DNA of 64,000 nt, from the NCBI RefSeq assembly GCF_030867095.1, contig NC_081824.1, positions 124,070,162 to 124,134,161 of the forward strand, given 5' to 3'. Origin of the DNA: Alligator mississippiensis (Eukaryota > Chordata > Crocodylia > Alligatoridae). This document shows positions 24,601 through 34,483 of the stretch, piece by piece (within the stretch, counting starts at the first letter, position 1; every line of letters begins with the position of its first letter). Position numbers and translations under genes: made by a program. The notes under the pieces were generated by a model. It ran no database searches. It worked only from the letters and a program-made list of their open reading frames with translations, and was not told the origin of the DNA.

Positions 24601-27600
24601 GGTTTGCACTAGGACTTTGAAATTTGGGAGCTGGTTATTCCTGAGTTCAGAGAGATGTTTCCTATTGCCTTCCTGAAAATTAATGTAGATGTGTCCAAGA
24701 TGAAAGATGTTGAAAGTAGTCATTAGCAGTCTGAGTTAGGCCCGGTTGAGCATTTCATGCATGGTGATGGGCTCCCCTCCATCTTCTACACAGAACTTAA
24801 CCTTCAGATGAAACAAGGGAAACACGAATCTGGAGCCTTTCTTCCCTTCTTGCCTTCTTGCAGTTCCTGCCACTGTACAGCAATTAACTGTAATCATGTG
24901 ATTAAAGACTAAATCATAATATATGCTCACAAGGGGGCATAATGTAGCTTAGATCAGGGTATCAAACTCATCCAGCCACGTGAAACTGGATGAGGGTCTC
25001 TGGGCTAGTGTGTGGGCAGGATTAGGCTGTGCTGCGGGTAGTGCATGCCAGCCCCGTTCTGGGGCTTACACTGTAGGCAGCATACAGAGAGACCACTGCA
25101 CAGGGTGCCCCATTGGACTGGCCCTGCTCACTGGCTCTGGATCAGGCCCCAGGTCATCTGGGCATGCTGGAACCAGCACACATGGCTGGGCCACCAAGGC
25201 GCTGCATGAAGTGCACATCCCATGACAGCCCCCTGTGCCCTGGGTAGCATCTGCGACATCAGGTCCAGCCCACACCCCACAGGAGCAGGGCCCGTGCATG
25301 CTGCATACAGCACATGGGCTAGACCTGGCATCACAGGTGCTGCACGCTAGCTCCAGAATGGCCTGATCCATCCCAGCTCCAGAGCTACCACTCAGGATCA
25401 GTCCAATGCAGATGCCAGATGCAGCATGTGTGCTGTGCTGGGCACCTGTGCTGCATGCAGCACCCACCATGCCAAGTTCAGCCTGAACACCAAATTGTCT
25501 CCATATGTCACATGCAGCATGCAGGGTTGGTATGAGACCCACAGGCTAGATCATACAGCTCCACAGACTGCATCCAGCCTTGGGACCATATGTTTGACAC
25601 CCTTGGCTTAGATGAACAATATTACTCAGATTAATAGAAAAGTAGCACTGGGAGAGACCTCTGGAGGTCATCTATTCCAACCACATGCTTAAGGCAGAAT
25701 CATTCTATCCTATTCTATCTAAACCATCCTATGTAAGGATTTTCCAATTATTTTCTTAACAGTATATGAACAACCCCTTTGCACTGTTTCCGGATACAAT
25801 GCCCAAGAACCTCAGAAAACAACATCAGTTATTACAGGTTACATTTCCTACTTTCTAAGCACTTGATTTTGCAACCTAAATAATATTTTTTTACCCTTTG
25901 TCTTTAAAGAGAAGCAAAAAAATATTATTATCCATTTTGCAGATGGAAAAACTGAGCCAGGTTTTAAGAACCCAGATGAAACCAGGATTAGAATTTAGGA
26001 TTATCTGGAGACAGGGGCTTCTTTTAAGTACAGATTCAGACAGTTGGGTCAACTATATAATGACTATATTACCATTTGTCTCCCTATGCCTTCATCTCAT
26101 TATAAGCCACTTAGTCCCCAGGGCATAAAAAGTGTAATGGGAAATAAATTTCTGAGAGAGAAAATTCTGTGACCTAAACCAGGATAATGGGGATGCAGCT
26201 CCTGGATTTAAATCATTGCAAACTGTTGAATTTCATTGCAGGCAGAGCACATATTTGAACAGGAGACACCAAAAAGTAACTTGGAAGGGTTTCTCACCAA
26301 AACCAAAAACTGTTGTTGGAGACAGATAACAGTAGGAGGCTTGGGAGCTGGACCTAGGAGTGTGAGGGGATCCATGGCTACAGATGAGGGAAAGAGCAAA
26401 AGTATATTTAGAGGAGGCGTTTGGAGCCTAGGCACCAGTTTTACCCATAATGCCTGTAATCCATGGCTAAGGACAGACATTCAAAAAGCCAGAGCCTGAA
26501 CTGATTAAATCTTTGCAGGTTAGTTTATCCTGCCTAGACTGAATCAGTTTGCAACTGTACAGACATTCCCTCTAGACTGAGGAAATGCAGGCACATGCCT
26601 GCAGTTGCTCAGGCCAAGAGCCAGGAGGCTTTAGAGTGCACCCTTGGTTGGAGGGAAGCTGTGCTGGGGCGGCGGGTGGGACTGGCCAGGCTAGGCCAGG
26701 CCAGGAAAGTAGCCTGAACTGAACTGACCAGCGAAGTAGTTTAATTCCACCCCACTCCCTATCCCACTGGCAGGGATCTGAGTCGGGGTCAGTCAGGCGC
26801 TCCCCCCTTGCTGCTGCAGTGGTGGGGCTGGGCACAGCCAGACTCTGGCTGGTATGCCCCCTGAGGCAGAAGGGGCAGGGAGGGGGGTTATTCCCCCCTC
26901 TGCCTCCTCTGCCCCCGGGGGACCGTAGCTGGGATCTGCCTGCCCCAGCTGCCGGTGCTTGCTCCCTGCTTGGGGCAAGTGGCAGAATAAGCCCCCTCCT
27001 GCCCCTTCCGCCAGACACCAGAGGGAGGAGAGAATAACCCCCCTCCCTGCCCTCACCTAAGGGGCCCTGCTGGTCAGGCTCTGGCTGCGCCCCTGCCTGG
27101 CCACTGGAGTGGCAAGGAGGTAGGGCCCTTGATGCGGGCAGCAGCCCCTGGCACCATATCCAGGGAGTGTGAGCTTCTTCCCAGCAGCAGGCTGCACTAT
27201 AGGGTGGGCATTCCCCCACTGAGAAGGGGCTCATGCTCAGGGAAACCATGATGGGGCTGCTGCCCCTGCCACAGTCGCTTACCATCACCGCTCCAGGGAG
27301 TGGGGCCAGAGGCCAGCCAGCAGGACCCCTTTAGGTGGGGGCAGGGAGCGGGGTTATTCTGCCATCTGCCCCCAGGGCACCGCAGCAGAGTTTGCCCACC
27401 CCAACCGCCACCTCTGCCGCCGTTTGCTCTGTGCCTGGGGCAAGTGGTGGAATAAGCCCCATCTGCACCAGATGCCAGAGGCAGGGGGGCAGGAGGGGGC
27501 TTATTTTGCCACTTTCCCTGGGCACAGAGTGAACGGCAGTGGTTGGGGAGGTCAGACCCCACTGCAGTCCCTCGGAAGCAGAGGAGAGAATAACCCCGTT

Positions 27601-29805
27601 CCCTGCCCCCAGCCTAAAGGGCCTTGCTGGCCAGCATCTTGCTCCACTTCCTGGAGCCATGAAGGGGGAGTGACCACGATGGGGGTAGCAGGGGGAAGGG
27701 TAGGAGGGGGCTTATTCCACCTCTTGCCCCAAGCAGGGAACGAGCAGTGGCAGTTGGGGTTGGCAGACCCGGCTGTGGTCCCGCAGGGGCAAAAGGGGTG
27801 GAGGGGGGAATAACCCACCTTCCTGCCCCCTTTGCCTCAGGGGGCTATGCTGGCCAGCATGTGGCCATTCCCAGTCTCACTGCTGCAGCAGCAAGGGGGG
27901 AGCTCCTGGTGGACCCAGGCTTACATCCCTGCTGGTGGGACAGGGAGTAGGGAAACCTCCTCACTGGCCAGTTCAGTCCAGGCTACTGCTTGGGCTGGCC
28001 ATGCCCCCACTGTTGGACAAGTCAGCAGAGAAATGCGGGCTGGTACTGGGGGGGCAGCGGGCAGGAGGGAATAAACTTCTTCCCTGCTCCCTTCGGGACC
28101 AGTGTCCGGCCAGACCCCCACCCCTACCCATCCCTGCCCTGGCTGGGGACCAGAGTGGCAGGGGCCAGCCCTGCTCTGCTGGAGCAGAGAGCCCAACCTA
28201 GAGAGCATGCTGGGATGCTGGGGGACTGTTTTAAATTAAACCAGGAAGGGGTCTGGGACATAAACCAGTTTGACCCAAATCAGTTAAGTTTGATACTACA
28301 TTCAGCCAGGTTTATCTCAAACCAGTTTGGGCCATTTTGAAACTGGTTTATGTGCACTGAATTTATGTTCTGTTACAGGTTTAAACCAGTTTCTCATCAC
28401 TTAAACTGGTTTATGTGTAATGTCTGTCCCTAGCCCATGAGTCCAGCCAGACAAGCTGCATAAAGAATAGTACGAGGAATTGCTGCATGAGAAATAGCAA
28501 GCCTGAAAAGTATCCTTCCTCATTTTCTCTGATTAGCCTGTGACAGAAAGAAGTGATTATGCTGAATAAGCAAAGAAATGATAGAGCAAAATTATTGTTA
28601 GTAACAGCAGAACCAGCCCCCAGACATTGAGAATCACTTGCAATGCTGGAGGTAAGAAAAGAGGTTGAATCTCCATGATGCTCTTTTGTTAAAAGAAATA
28701 TTACTGATGTAACTCACTACTAACCTTAGAGTGGAAAAGCAAAAATTTAAATTTAGCTTAATAGAACCATGGACAAGTGACTCAAGAGCAGAGAATAAAT
28801 TATTCATTTAAAAAAAATGAATCACTGAGAAAATACAAAGTAAAAGTGATTTGCAGCGGCAGCTGGTCAGAACAGATTTACTTATGAAATTATTGGTAGG
28901 ATGAAAAGATAAGGGAACTGTTTATTATAGCTGCTAATCTGTTTCCACAGCTTTCTAGCATTGCCCAAATTCGATACTGAGCTGTAAAGAAGGCAGCCTT
29001 TGACATTTATTTGTCCATAGTGTATTATAATGCATAAGGATTAAAGCTTTCCCTTTGGTCCTGATATTTATTTCTGTTTTCTCACGTCATTTCTAATGTA
29101 ATCCCAAGAAAGTAGATTTTTCCAAAAAAAAAAATCCAAACCTTCAGACTTGGGAAGGTGATAATAGTTAATATTTATAAAATGCACCTAATAATAATTA
29201 ATGTATCACTACTTTTAAAACTCCTCACTCTCGCACAAGATTCATCCTTAACCTTTGCAGTTGTTAAACATCATTCTGATCAATACAGATTAAAAGCGTA
29301 CATCCTCCTTTACAAGACAGCATATTCTTCCAGTTGTTTATATAGCATGTGAATATCAAGTGTTGCATTTTGCCCTTGTTTGAAAAATTCATATAAATAT
29401 GAAGTGTACAATATCATGGTGGCTTGCTTTGTCTTGTCAGGAAATGTCTCCATGTGTCAGAAAAAACATACATGATTTTATCTACCCAAACTGAGAGATT
29501 TTGTCTCCTTTGGATGAACTATTCATAATATTATTTTTAAAGCAGATGCTTCTTTCATTTTTTTCATGGGTGTGTGTCCATGTCAAACAATTTAAACCAA
29601 ACTTCTTAAGTCTGATGATAGTTTCATAACCTGGCATGGGGGCTTGTCTTAAATTTTAGTTGGCACAATTTACTGCTGCTAAGGAATAACTGTGTTAGGT
29701 GAAAGAAAATAAACCAGTGTCAGGTCATTGTCAGGTCCCATGCCATTACTGAATGAAACAACATCTTTGTATTTGATTTCCTATTTCAGATTTCATCGCC
29801 CATAA
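487..29805 (+). CDS. PHACTR2: Phosphatase and actin regulator 2, last six coding exons (5' part outside the window)
   Basis: Joined exons are 487-643, 3230-3285, 12394-12455, 18730-18867, 22999-23075 and 29790-29805. They give one open frame of 167 residues plus a stop, entered with two bases that complete a codon from an upstream exon. The sequence shows three RPEL motifs ([24 protein letters not shown]), then the conserved PHACTR tail with [20 protein letters not shown] and a terminal RFHRP. In this family RPEL motifs bind monomeric actin, and the tail after the last RPEL binds protein phosphatase 1, so the protein couples G-actin level to PP1 activity. The N-terminal RPEL and the long variable middle lie upstream of this window. 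The paralogue call rests on LTV1 lying next door in the same orientation; the tail alone would not separate PHACTR1 to PHACTR4 securely. Intron phases agree at every junction. One donor is GC rather than GT. Confidence 0.93.
880..1500. repeat. Probable LTR-like or minisatellite-like interspersed repeat
   Basis: A stretch of diverged short units of the form aagtcaaagcc and ggtcagagtcaaggc, ending near a TATA-like gtttatatagggcag at about 1357. This composition resembles degraded sauropsid LTR sequence, but I cannot fix its ends or class. The rest of intron 644-3229 shows only AT-rich unique sequence and the foldback element at 2670. Confidence 0.35.
2670..2900. mobile_element. Foldback MITE, 231 bp
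   Basis: Terminal inverted repeats gggcacatctacac and gggtagatgcgccc enclose a hairpin. The 37-bp arm at 2781-2817 pairs with 2843-2880 with one substitution and one extra base. There is no coding capacity. No clear target duplication was found, so the superfamily stays open. Confidence 0.75.
3230..3285 (+). CDS. PHACTR2: PHACTR2 exon b: second C-terminal RPEL motif
   Basis: This 56-bp exon follows ttcttgcag and is followed by a consensus gtaagt donor. It reads [18 protein letters not shown] with the RPEL core RPTTEEL. It is too short to stand out by open frame length and was found from its motif and splice sites. It ends one base into a codon; that C plus AG from the next exon gives Gln. 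Confidence 0.94.
4385..4510 (+). repeat. Interspersed repeat of the 'ttattagaccaaccc' family
   Basis: Resembles 48570-48660 in the same orientation; a short related stretch sits at 45225-45290 (ctgaagctcacttcatcagat). These look like scattered remnants of one old element family. Its class is not known to me from sequence. Confidence 0.4.
9400..10060. mobile_element. Composite palindromic element
   Basis: A perfect 19-bp hairpin has arms at 9463-9481 and 9494-9512. A second imperfect palindrome spans about 9967-10054 (atgtgcac, then ctatggtcacatg, against cacgtgatcatag and gtgcacat). A C-rich tract lies between them. It probably is a nonautonomous DNA transposon or two nested ones; the outer ends are uncertain. 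Confidence 0.5.
12394..12455 (+). CDS. PHACTR2: PHACTR2 exon c: charged linker between RPEL motifs
   Basis: This 62-bp exon has acceptor cag at 12391-12393 and donor gtgata, a weaker donor than most. It encodes [20 protein letters not shown], the acidic-then-basic helix that spaces the second and third C-terminal RPEL motifs. It ends in phase 0 with AAG. The flanking introns are about 9.1 and 6.3 kb. Confidence 0.93.
13010..13070. repeat. Old repeat fragment with the 'gaagtcaatgg' motif
   Basis: ctgaagtcaatgg followed by ccattgacctcattgggagct resembles fragments near 33510, 34070 and 36050. This motif is common in sauropsid interspersed repeats. It is short and diverged. Confidence 0.35.
13462..14433. 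mobile_element. Solo LTR, 972 bp, with 5-bp target duplication
   Basis: The element starts TGTGTGGG and ends GTGACA, so it has TG...CA ends. It is flanked by CCTAT on both sides (13457-13461 and 14434-14438). It is strikingly CpG-rich against an AT-rich intron and contains three diverged tandem units (about 13803-13930, each with gctccgcgggtcc or a near copy). No gag, pol or env and no second LTR are present. The structure fits an endogenous retrovirus or Gypsy LTR left after recombination. Orientation is not decided, because I see no unambiguous polyadenylation signal. Confidence 0.8.
14487..14655. mobile_element. Mariner-like transposon end fragment
   Basis: gagggtcaatcagaaagtaatgcc resembles a mariner terminal repeat, followed by T-rich sequence with agctatttttcagcctagtttcc. 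Only this end is visible; the other side runs into CR1 sequence. Confidence 0.45.
14660..15290 (-). mobile_element. CR1 LINE 3' fragment
   Basis: Read on the - strand this is a typical CR1 end. It holds the C-terminal coding segment ([20 protein letters not shown] then [20 protein letters not shown]), followed by the terminal block whose complement begins tagatgttaggggctggaag. It is truncated and has stops. Confidence 0.85.
15540..16470 (-). mobile_element. LINE C-terminal remnant, split by a MITE
   Basis: On the - strand about 15700-15800 reads [13 protein letters not shown] followed by a stop and [10 protein letters not shown]. This is the Cys/His tail seen at the end of some non-LTR retrotransposon proteins. 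Upstream coding traces continue through 16080 and resume at 16347-16470 beyond the MITE. It is heavily decayed. The LINE clade is not settled. Confidence 0.5.
16114..16343. mobile_element. Foldback MITE, 230 bp, PIF/Harbinger-like
   Basis: Flanked by TAA on both sides (16111-16113 and 16344-16346). The core hairpin has arms 16214-16240 and 16256-16282, 27 bp with one mismatch. The terminal repeats are short and diverged (gggtgtattg against gggctcactt). The 3-bp TAA duplication fits the PIF/Harbinger TWA target rule. Confidence 0.65.
17000..17750 (-). pseudogene. LINE ORF1-like remnant
   Basis: The - strand gives [13 protein letters not shown], a stop, then [18 protein letters not shown], followed by [20 protein letters not shown] and [13 protein letters not shown]. 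The leucine-rich heptads and ENRYRAL-type segment resemble ORF1 proteins of CR1/L3-type LINEs. The long + strand frame over the same DNA (212 codons) is its shadow. Stops show it is dead. Confidence 0.45.
18730..18867 (+). CDS. PHACTR2: PHACTR2 exon d: last RPEL and start of the PP1-binding tail
   Basis: This exon has exactly 46 codons, after ttcacag. It begins with RPEL core RPTVAEL and continues [23 protein letters not shown] and LTPADK. In PHACTR1 the equivalent of the LxRF segment and the downstream Trp contact PP1 (established knowledge); both are present here. The exon must end after AAG at 18867, because the next exon resumes with the conserved [10 protein letters not shown]. The intron therefore starts with gcaagc, a GC donor. 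Confidence 0.93.
20876..21380 (+). mobile_element. Nonautonomous DNA transposon, about 500 bp
   Basis: It begins catgggctag with cagaaattacacataaa and ends gactgtctgtacatag. Its left arm matches the reverse complement of 28225-28439 over more than 100 bp, and its right end matches the complement of 26470-26560. It is therefore an inverted-orientation relative of the element at 26462-28439, without that element's GC-rich core. Confidence 0.6.
21480..21800. mobile_element. Partial copy of the foldback family seen at 37346 and 40494
   Basis: Shares tttgcccagcctgag, a palindromic acccaacag / ctgttgggtt and the terminal gctgcatgtctgtcagcaccc with those elements. The left terminal repeat is missing or unrecognisable. 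Confidence 0.5.
22999..23075 (+). CDS. PHACTR2: PHACTR2 exon e: PP1-binding tail
   Basis: This 77-bp exon lies between ttgttag and a consensus gtaagt. It reads [20 protein letters not shown] and ends SRQFTR. The final AG completes Arg with the A that opens the last exon. This stretch is highly conserved among PHACTR paralogues and gives strong support for the assignment. Confidence 0.93.
23690..23880 (+). repeat. tRNA-derived SINE fragment
   Basis: tattggtcagatcattttcc followed by ggttcaaaccccca resembles a degenerate A box and a good B box of a tRNA-type RNA polymerase III promoter. The tail (gaaacctatgtttcccatgtcttggg) recurs near 7268-7310. This is a SINE remnant, not a tRNA gene. Confidence 0.45.
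24233..24346. mobile_element. Short hAT-like element
   Basis: Inverted ends caagggttcccaaagttt and aaactttgggaatccctg enclose about 80 bp. The target duplication is not preserved. Confidence 0.5.
24955..25605. mobile_element. hAT-type nonautonomous element, 651 bp, exact 8-bp duplication
   Basis: Ends cagggtatcaaactc and gtttgacacccttg form inverted repeats. It is flanked by GCTTAGAT at 24947-24954 and 25606-25613, identical. The interior is GC-rich with no transposase. The 8-bp duplication with CAG-type ends is diagnostic of hAT. Confidence 0.85.
25630..25860 (-). mobile_element. CR1 3' fragment
   Basis: agtagcactgggagagacct with ggaggtcatctattccaacc is the complement of the CR1 terminal block. 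Short and diverged. Confidence 0.5.
26462..28439. mobile_element. Large foldback DNA transposon with GC-rich palindromic core
   Basis: Terminal inverted repeats are catggctaaggacagacatt (26462 on) and the complement of aatgtctgtccctagcccat (to 28439). The core 26885-27815 holds four diverged copies of a unit of roughly 100-125 bp. Two run one way (26885-27000, 27350-27465) and two are inverted (27490-27595, 27700-27815), each bounded by ggttatt/aataacc and aataagcccc/ggggcttatt. Long open frames on both strands here are low-complexity by-products. No transposase is recognisable. Confidence 0.65.
29790..29805 (+). CDS. PHACTR2: PHACTR2 last coding exon (RFHRP and stop)
   Basis: After ctatttcag only 16 coding bases remain. 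They complete Arg and add FHRP and TAA (29803-29805). The RFHRP end is the invariant PHACTR C-terminus, so this is a true terminal exon and not a chance acceptor. The exon continues into the long 3' UTR. Confidence 0.9.
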
Positions 29806-31376
29806 TTATTTGACAGTATCCTTTGTTTCATATACTAATTTCCTTTGGGGAAATCATTGCGTCCTGAAGACCTAAGATTGCACTGGAACTGGATCGAGTG
29901 TGAATGTGTGTTGCAGCTTATCCTAAGGTTAATGAAGGATGTGGCTCTCATCTTCATCACAGAACCAGAGTTTTGACCAGGAGGAGAACCCAGATAAAGT
30001 ATTCCTTTTTAACTAACCAGCGTTTTGATGGTAAGAGAGACTGTCTTCCTGTGACAAGCTCACGTGGATAGTCAAATGATTTTTCGTCTGAGGTTGATGA
30101 GACAGAAATTGCTGAAGACAATCGTTTGGCAGCCTGTTGCCAGGCACTCATCAGACTTTATACCATGGTGACTGAGGGAAATTGTGTGGAACAGGAAGAG
30201 TGAAAGAGAGTGAGAGAGAGAGGGAGTATGTGAAAGAGTGAGTGAGACTTCATGTGTCAGTTAACAGAGAAAAAGTTAGATCAAAGGTAGCAAATTCTTT
30301 ATGGAACAGTTTTAATGATATATTTGGCCAGTGGGAGGAGAAAGTTTGTAAATCCAAGAGCTTGAGCAACTGCACTTGTGTTTTTTGAGAGATCTCAGCC
30401 TGTCTCACCAAGGCAGTAAACCATCAAGTCCTAATTTCATAAGTACTTTAGCGAAGTACAGTCATTTTTGTGGTGCCAGTGAACCCAGTTGCCAGAAATT
30501 ACTCTTGGTATAATTCAGATGTATTTTTTAAAATTCTGACAAGCATGCTTGAAGAAAATACATTGAATGCTCATATAGAATAGCTAAATATGCTTTTCAT
30601 TTTTAATGCCATTATACCTTGGATCCTCCCTGATTATGCATCAGAATTAAATGGGCAGGATTATAAGGACAAAATGTGATGTGATGAGTGCAAAGAAAGG
30701 ATTCAGGTTTAAAAACACTCCTTTGTCTGTTGCTCCACTTACTGCCAAAAAGGTGGTACGAGCCTCTGTGGCAGACAGTATCGACAATCGTAACATCATT
30801 TGAATCCAAAACTGAAATCAGGCATAAATTTCCTTACACAGTTTAGGCAACCACTTCTTTAGTTTAAGAGCTGTGTTAGATGAATCCCTTGGATTGCTTC
30901 TAGAAAGAATTAACTTGTGGATCAATGAGTCTTCAACAAGGGCCTTGTAAAGGCTACAGAAAATCCTTAAAATGTCTACAGCCTATTTTTGTTGTGTGTG
31001 AAGAATGCTTATTAGCTCTGCAATTTTTTTATACTATCTTGGAATTGTATTTGTGAATACAGTACTATTAAAATTAAATGGTATGGAGTATGAAAGGCAA
31101 TATGTGCTTTTGTTATGTTGCCCTAAGGCCAATTACAAGCCTATGGCATTGTTTACACTAAGAAATTCTCTGTCTTATATAGCACTTATTTATCCTTTGA
31201 TTAATGTACACAATGATTTTTCTGGGCCTGGAATTCACATAAGCATACATGTAATGCAGTATTACAGTATATATACTATTTATCCTTTTTAATGTGTGTA
31301 CATATTACAATTTATTTTTGTCTTTCATGTGCCCTGTTTAGTTTCTAATTATGAAAAATGAGTATTTTTTTCAGGC

Positions 31377-31382
31377 AATAAA
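31377..31382 (+). promoter_or_regulatory. Candidate polyadenylation signal, proximal
   Basis: AATAAA about 1.57 kb after the PHACTR2 stop, followed within about 60 bases by a GT/T-rich stretch (cttgtggagtgtttttag). This is the most convincing early site by local context. Confidence 0.4.
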
Positions 31383-32937
31383 AGTTCTGTGTAGAGTGAT
31401 TTTTACCTCAGAACCTGTAACAGATTCTTGTGGAGTGTTTTTAGTTTATAAACTTAAAGATTATTGTTTTAGATGTCAGCCTAAAGGCGGGAATGCAATT
31501 AGATGCTAAAATTAGATTGCACTCTTTACTGATATTTACAAGGCCAGGTTTACGTAAATGTGATGGATTATTTTAGTAAAGAGCATTCAAGTAACAGGAG
31601 GGTGCTTTTCATCAGCTGGCGTTCTATTTATTTTTAAATAGGTTGATGCAAACATTTTAAGGAAGTAGGTTGATGTGACCTACAGAAGCACTTATTATAT
31701 TTTATGAAAAACCCTACAGAATCATGGGTATGAACCCCCAAAATGTCAGTAACCTAGTGAAACAACCAATTATAAGATTGCAGAAAGTAAAAATAACATC
31801 ATTCCACCTTTAATGCAGTCAGTTAGATGCTTTAAGAACAATTAATAGGAAACAATTTAGGGTCTGCAATGTCGTCATTTTGTAAACGGAAAAGCATCAT
31901 TTTTTACATCAAGGAAATAATGAAGATGTATTTGCTCACACTAACTGATAGAGAAATGCACAGATCATAAGATTTAAGTTTTAGCCAGTACCTCTATACA
32001 ATCCCTTATTTTGAGAATGTAAAACCAACCTTAAAAATGTATCTTGGATTGAAACTTGGCAAAATAACAAGACTGTGTTTTGGTTCTTTGTTGCTGAACT
32101 GAAAAGGAAAGTACTGTGTAAGTGCAAGGTTTACTGTTTTGACTCAGAGTTATATAATGCTTACTTAAAAAAAATTAAATGATACAGATGACTGGTTTGG
32201 TCCTTAATATGGGCAAGATATCACTTTTACAGTTTTTAAGGAAGTAGTCAGTATATTATATCTGGAGAAGTAGCTGTTATACGTGCCTAGTAAGAACCTC
32301 TCAAAATGGGACTCTTAGATCCCTTAAGTATGGTGAATCAGAACAACACACCATATGTTTTGTATTATACAAGCACAACCATCTAACCCTAGACAAGTAT
32401 TTTCCTCTCTTCTGTAAATAGCAAATGGGGTGAAGGACAAAAGCTGTAAGAATCTTCCCAAGCAATAGAAAAGTTAAGGAGATTCTGTGTCACAATGATG
32501 GATGAACCAAGTTACTTTTGCCGTAAAGAGCTGTACCGCTTCAAATTTCAGTGATGCCTCATGATCATTTGTTATTGGTTGCCTTGGTAGCTTTTTCAAC
32601 TGCTCTCATCACCAGTGAAAAAGGATATGGTGCATTCCTAAGCTCTTAAGTGCAGGCTGCCTGCAGCTCAGATGGGAAATAAGAAGGTGAGTTCTGGAAA
32701 AGGAAAAACTAGCTGGGGAGGGCTAAGATGGCAGTTCTTAAAGCAGAAAATGAGAGTGAAAAGAGGGGAAAAGATCCCACCCTGGTGGACTCTGGTTATG
32801 GGTAATGTGATCAATGTGTTTGTTTGCTTGTTTTAATTTCTGTCCAGCTGGAGTATTAATAGAAATCTGTGGTAGGGCATTTGACCACCTCTTACTCATC
32901 TGTATTGTGTTCGGCAATGTAACCAGATATGATTATA

Positions 32938-33121
32938 CAGTATACGCTCATTGTAACAAACCTCCATGGGACCAGGAGAATAATTCATTAAACAAGTTGT
33001 TCACTGTAATAGGGTTAGTCCATTTGCTGCATCATAAAAGTGAAAAAAAAATGCTTATTAAAAGTAGCGGGGGGTTATAAGCAGGGTTTGTTATAAAAAC
33101 TTATAATGAGGGTGTATTCTG
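32938..33121. mobile_element. Tigger/pogo-like MITE, 184 bp
   Basis: Inverted ends cagtatacgctcattgtaac and the complement of ttataatgagggtgtattctg pair with few mismatches. TA precedes the left end; the right duplication has decayed to TG. It lies inside the presumed PHACTR2 3' UTR. Confidence 0.55.
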
Positions 33122-34477
33122 TGTGTGTTTGTGCATGTGTGTGTACACACGAACAGACATATATGCACATGAGACTGGAGTACTTGTTTCAAAATTCTCA
33201 GCTTTATACCATATTCTGATCTCACTCTTGGAGGCCTCAAGCACCCAGATCTCCATAATTAAAGAACATAGGATTGCGTCCTAAATTCTTGTTTGCAAAT
33301 CAGATTAAAGTGGTTCCAAAAGAGTCACACTAGCATCTGAGAGGAAAATTGCATCTCCTTGCACATGAACTGACAGGTTTAAAAAAAAATCTGTTTCAAC
33401 CCCCAAATACTTAACATGCTATACATATAGACTAAGATCATATAAATACATGTTTTAAGCCAAATAGTTTACCTAAAACTCATTTCAGATCAGGGCCAAA
33501 GTTATCAGGATGGTCTCTCTGAAGTCAGGAAGACTTGCTCACAGTAATCAGCCATATCATGGCTTGTTTGCAGAATCAGGAACTTATCTAGAAGGAGTCA
33601 AGTTTAAGGTTCCTCATGTCCCCTGCTGTAGCTGACATCACTGACTCCTGGAGAAATACAAAGGCTGAAGGTAATGGAGCTCCATTTTCTGCTTTGATGA
33701 TACTTGTGTTCATTATTACAGAAGAAACACTGAACTCAATTGCTTTCTGGTAAAAATCTTTTCAGACCAATTCTAGAGAATGTTTATTGGCAATCAAAAA
33801 GAAAGGTGTGAAGCAAAAACATCCTCAAAAGTCAAAGTTTGGCTCCCATTCTGAGCAAGATTCTAATCTTAGTTTCATCAATATCTTGTCTTCAAGAGAA
33901 AAACTCTCACCCCTATTAATATTACAACCATATCAGAGAACTTAGTTGCAGCAGGACTGCACACTAACCTCACAACAAATCTAGTTTGAGCAACAACTTA
34001 GTGTGATTATAAAATACAGATAAGGTCTAGTCAGCACTACAGACTGGAATACTGATGTAAATCTGATAACCATGGAGGTCAGTGGAAATACTTTCATTGA
34101 CTTTGGTAGACACTGCTTGTAAGCAGTTTGAACCAATGAAGTTTGAGCAGTTTGAACTCTCGTGTGATTGAACCTGTAATAGAGATGGGACTTAAAGCTG
34201 CCATACCAGAAAATCAAAATATTCTTAACATTACTTTTAACACTTTCTGATTCAATATTTTGAATTAAAATCCAGCATCTACCAGCATTGGATGTCCTGC
34301 TATATCACAAGAGCATCATTTCATGCTTTAACATCCTTTGTATATGTATCTTGAAGAGCTTGATCTATGCAGCTGCTAGAAGTTAAAATGGAAACGTACT
34401 CAAGATGAAAAACAAAAAAACTTGCCTTCCGCCTTTAAGAGTTCCTGGATTTAGCTCTACAATGTTCATTTTTATAG

Positions 34478-34483
34478 AATAAA
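34478..34483 (+). promoter_or_regulatory. Candidate polyadenylation signal, middle
   Basis: AATAAA followed by agtgtaataatgttgggg, a plausible GU-rich downstream element. Confidence 0.3.

Larger units (their letters stand above)
23076..29789 (+). other. PHACTR2 last intron, about 6.7 kb
   Basis: Holds a SINE-like piece, small hAT-type elements, a CR1 fragment and a large foldback element. About 28440-29789 is AT-rich and repeat-poor. No gene is seen. Confidence 0.6.

Noticed and set aside
26572..27288. 238-codon - strand open frame
   Set aside because: GC-rich, Pro/Gly-rich low complexity inside the foldback transposon; open frames occur on both strands there because stops are rare in such DNA.
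20876..28439. One 7.5-kb transposon with the two similar inverted stretches as its terminal repeats
   Set aside because: Each stretch has its own second end (near 21380 and 26462) and a PHACTR2 exon lies between, so two separate insertions fit better.
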